A stretch of 6,847 nucleotides of DNA, taken from NCBI GenBank assembly GCA_038117225.1, contig JAYOFM010000148.1, positions 1-6,847 on the forward strand, in the 5' to 3' direction. Numbering within the stretch: position 1 is the stretch's first letter; each line of letters opens with the position of its first letter. The notes under the pieces were generated by a model. The model was not told the DNA's origin and made no database searches. It saw nothing but the letters and a program-made list of their open reading frames with translations. This DNA is from JAYOFM01 sp038117225 (GTDB lineage: Bacteria > Pseudomonadota > Alphaproteobacteria > Rhodospirillales > Casp-alpha2). Made by a program: the position numbers and the translations under genes. Positions 6,578 through 6,847 of this stretch are shown one piece after another.

Positions 6578-6604
6578 GAAATGTAGGGGCGGATTTCGCG
6601 CCGC

Positions 6605-6847
6605 TCAGGCGGCGAAGCGCGTCACCGCCAATTCGTCCCACGCCATGCCGGCGCCGGGGCCGTCGGGGAAGATGAAATCGCCGTCGTTGATGCGCGTCGG
6701 CTGCTCGAGGATCGGCGCCGCCTTGTCGAGGAATTCCAGCCATTGGCATGTCGGTGTCACGGCCAGCAGATGGCTGCTTATTTCCGGAAATACGTGGCTG
6801 GAAACCGGTCGTCCCTGGGCATCCGCGAGGGCCGCCGCCTTGAGCCA
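6605..6847 (-). CDS. Mandelate racemase-like enolase superfamily protein (C-terminal fragment in window)
   Basis: Only the last 80 residues are in the window; the gene enters from the right edge and ends at TGA 6605-6607. The fragment reads VSSHVFPEISSHLLA at residues 15-29, then PTCQWLEFLD at 32-41, DGDFIFPDGPGAGMAWDE at 55-72 and a short C-terminus. This closely follows the end of mandelate racemase, where the SSH histidine (H297) and the WLE glutamate (E317) are catalytic; here H18 and E38 of the fragment keep the same 20-residue distance. Members of this subgroup are TIM-barrel, magnesium-dependent enzymes that abstract a proton next to a carboxylate (racemases and sugar-acid dehydratases). 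The metal ligands and the Lys-x-Lys motif lie outside the window, so the substrate cannot be judged. It is followed on the same strand by the cyclase after 107 bases. Confidence 0.85.
   Translation of the reverse strand, partial: WLKAAALADAQGRPVSSHVFPEISSHLLAVTPTCQWLEFLDKAAPILEQPTRINDGDFIFPDGPGAGMAWDELAVTRFAA

Noticed and set aside
6577..6598. CGAAAT/ATTTCG inverted repeat as terminator of the enolase-family gene
   Set aside because: 6-bp stem, 10-base loop and no T run on the minus strand; too weak to call, and it overlaps the cyclase -35 candidate by one base.

Overview
The window looks like chromosomal DNA of a high-GC alphaproteobacterium. This rests on overall base composition, the alphaproteobacterial style of ribosomal protein L28 (start MSKRCQLTG, RRRFLPN motif, about 99 residues) and the types of enzyme present; no rRNA or other definitive marker is in view. 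The first 245 bases are visibly more AT-rich than the rest and hold no convincing gene.

Layout, left to right: (1) a plus-strand CmcJ/NvfI-family oxygenase-like gene at 246-1103; (2) converging on it, with 9 bases between the stop codons, a minus-strand GFA/CENP-V-type zinc protein (1113-1535); (3) upstream of that on the minus strand, a tightly linked pair, lemA (3517-4071) followed by a DUF2207 membrane protein (1595-3505), whose genes are 11 bases apart; (4) rpmB for ribosomal protein L28 (4198-4497), a self-contained unit with a good sigma70-type promoter just upstream and a UUCG-capped terminator just downstream; (5) a 633-residue class III adenylate cyclase (4596-6497) whose membrane half resembles a voltage-sensor/ion-channel domain; (6) the C-terminal 80 residues of a mandelate-racemase-like enolase superfamily enzyme running off the right edge (6605-6847). 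All genes except the first are on the minus strand.

Functionally this is mostly a set of independent units. LemA and DUF2207 proteins are a recurring membrane pair, and the zinc protein may be read from the same transcript. The cyclase probably links a membrane signal to cAMP production and has its own candidate promoter with a palindrome at the predicted start point. It is the most interesting gene: it combines an S4-like arginine ladder with a cyclase catalytic domain that has a Glu in place of the second metal-binding Asp. I see no CRISPR array, transposase, tRNA or phage gene.
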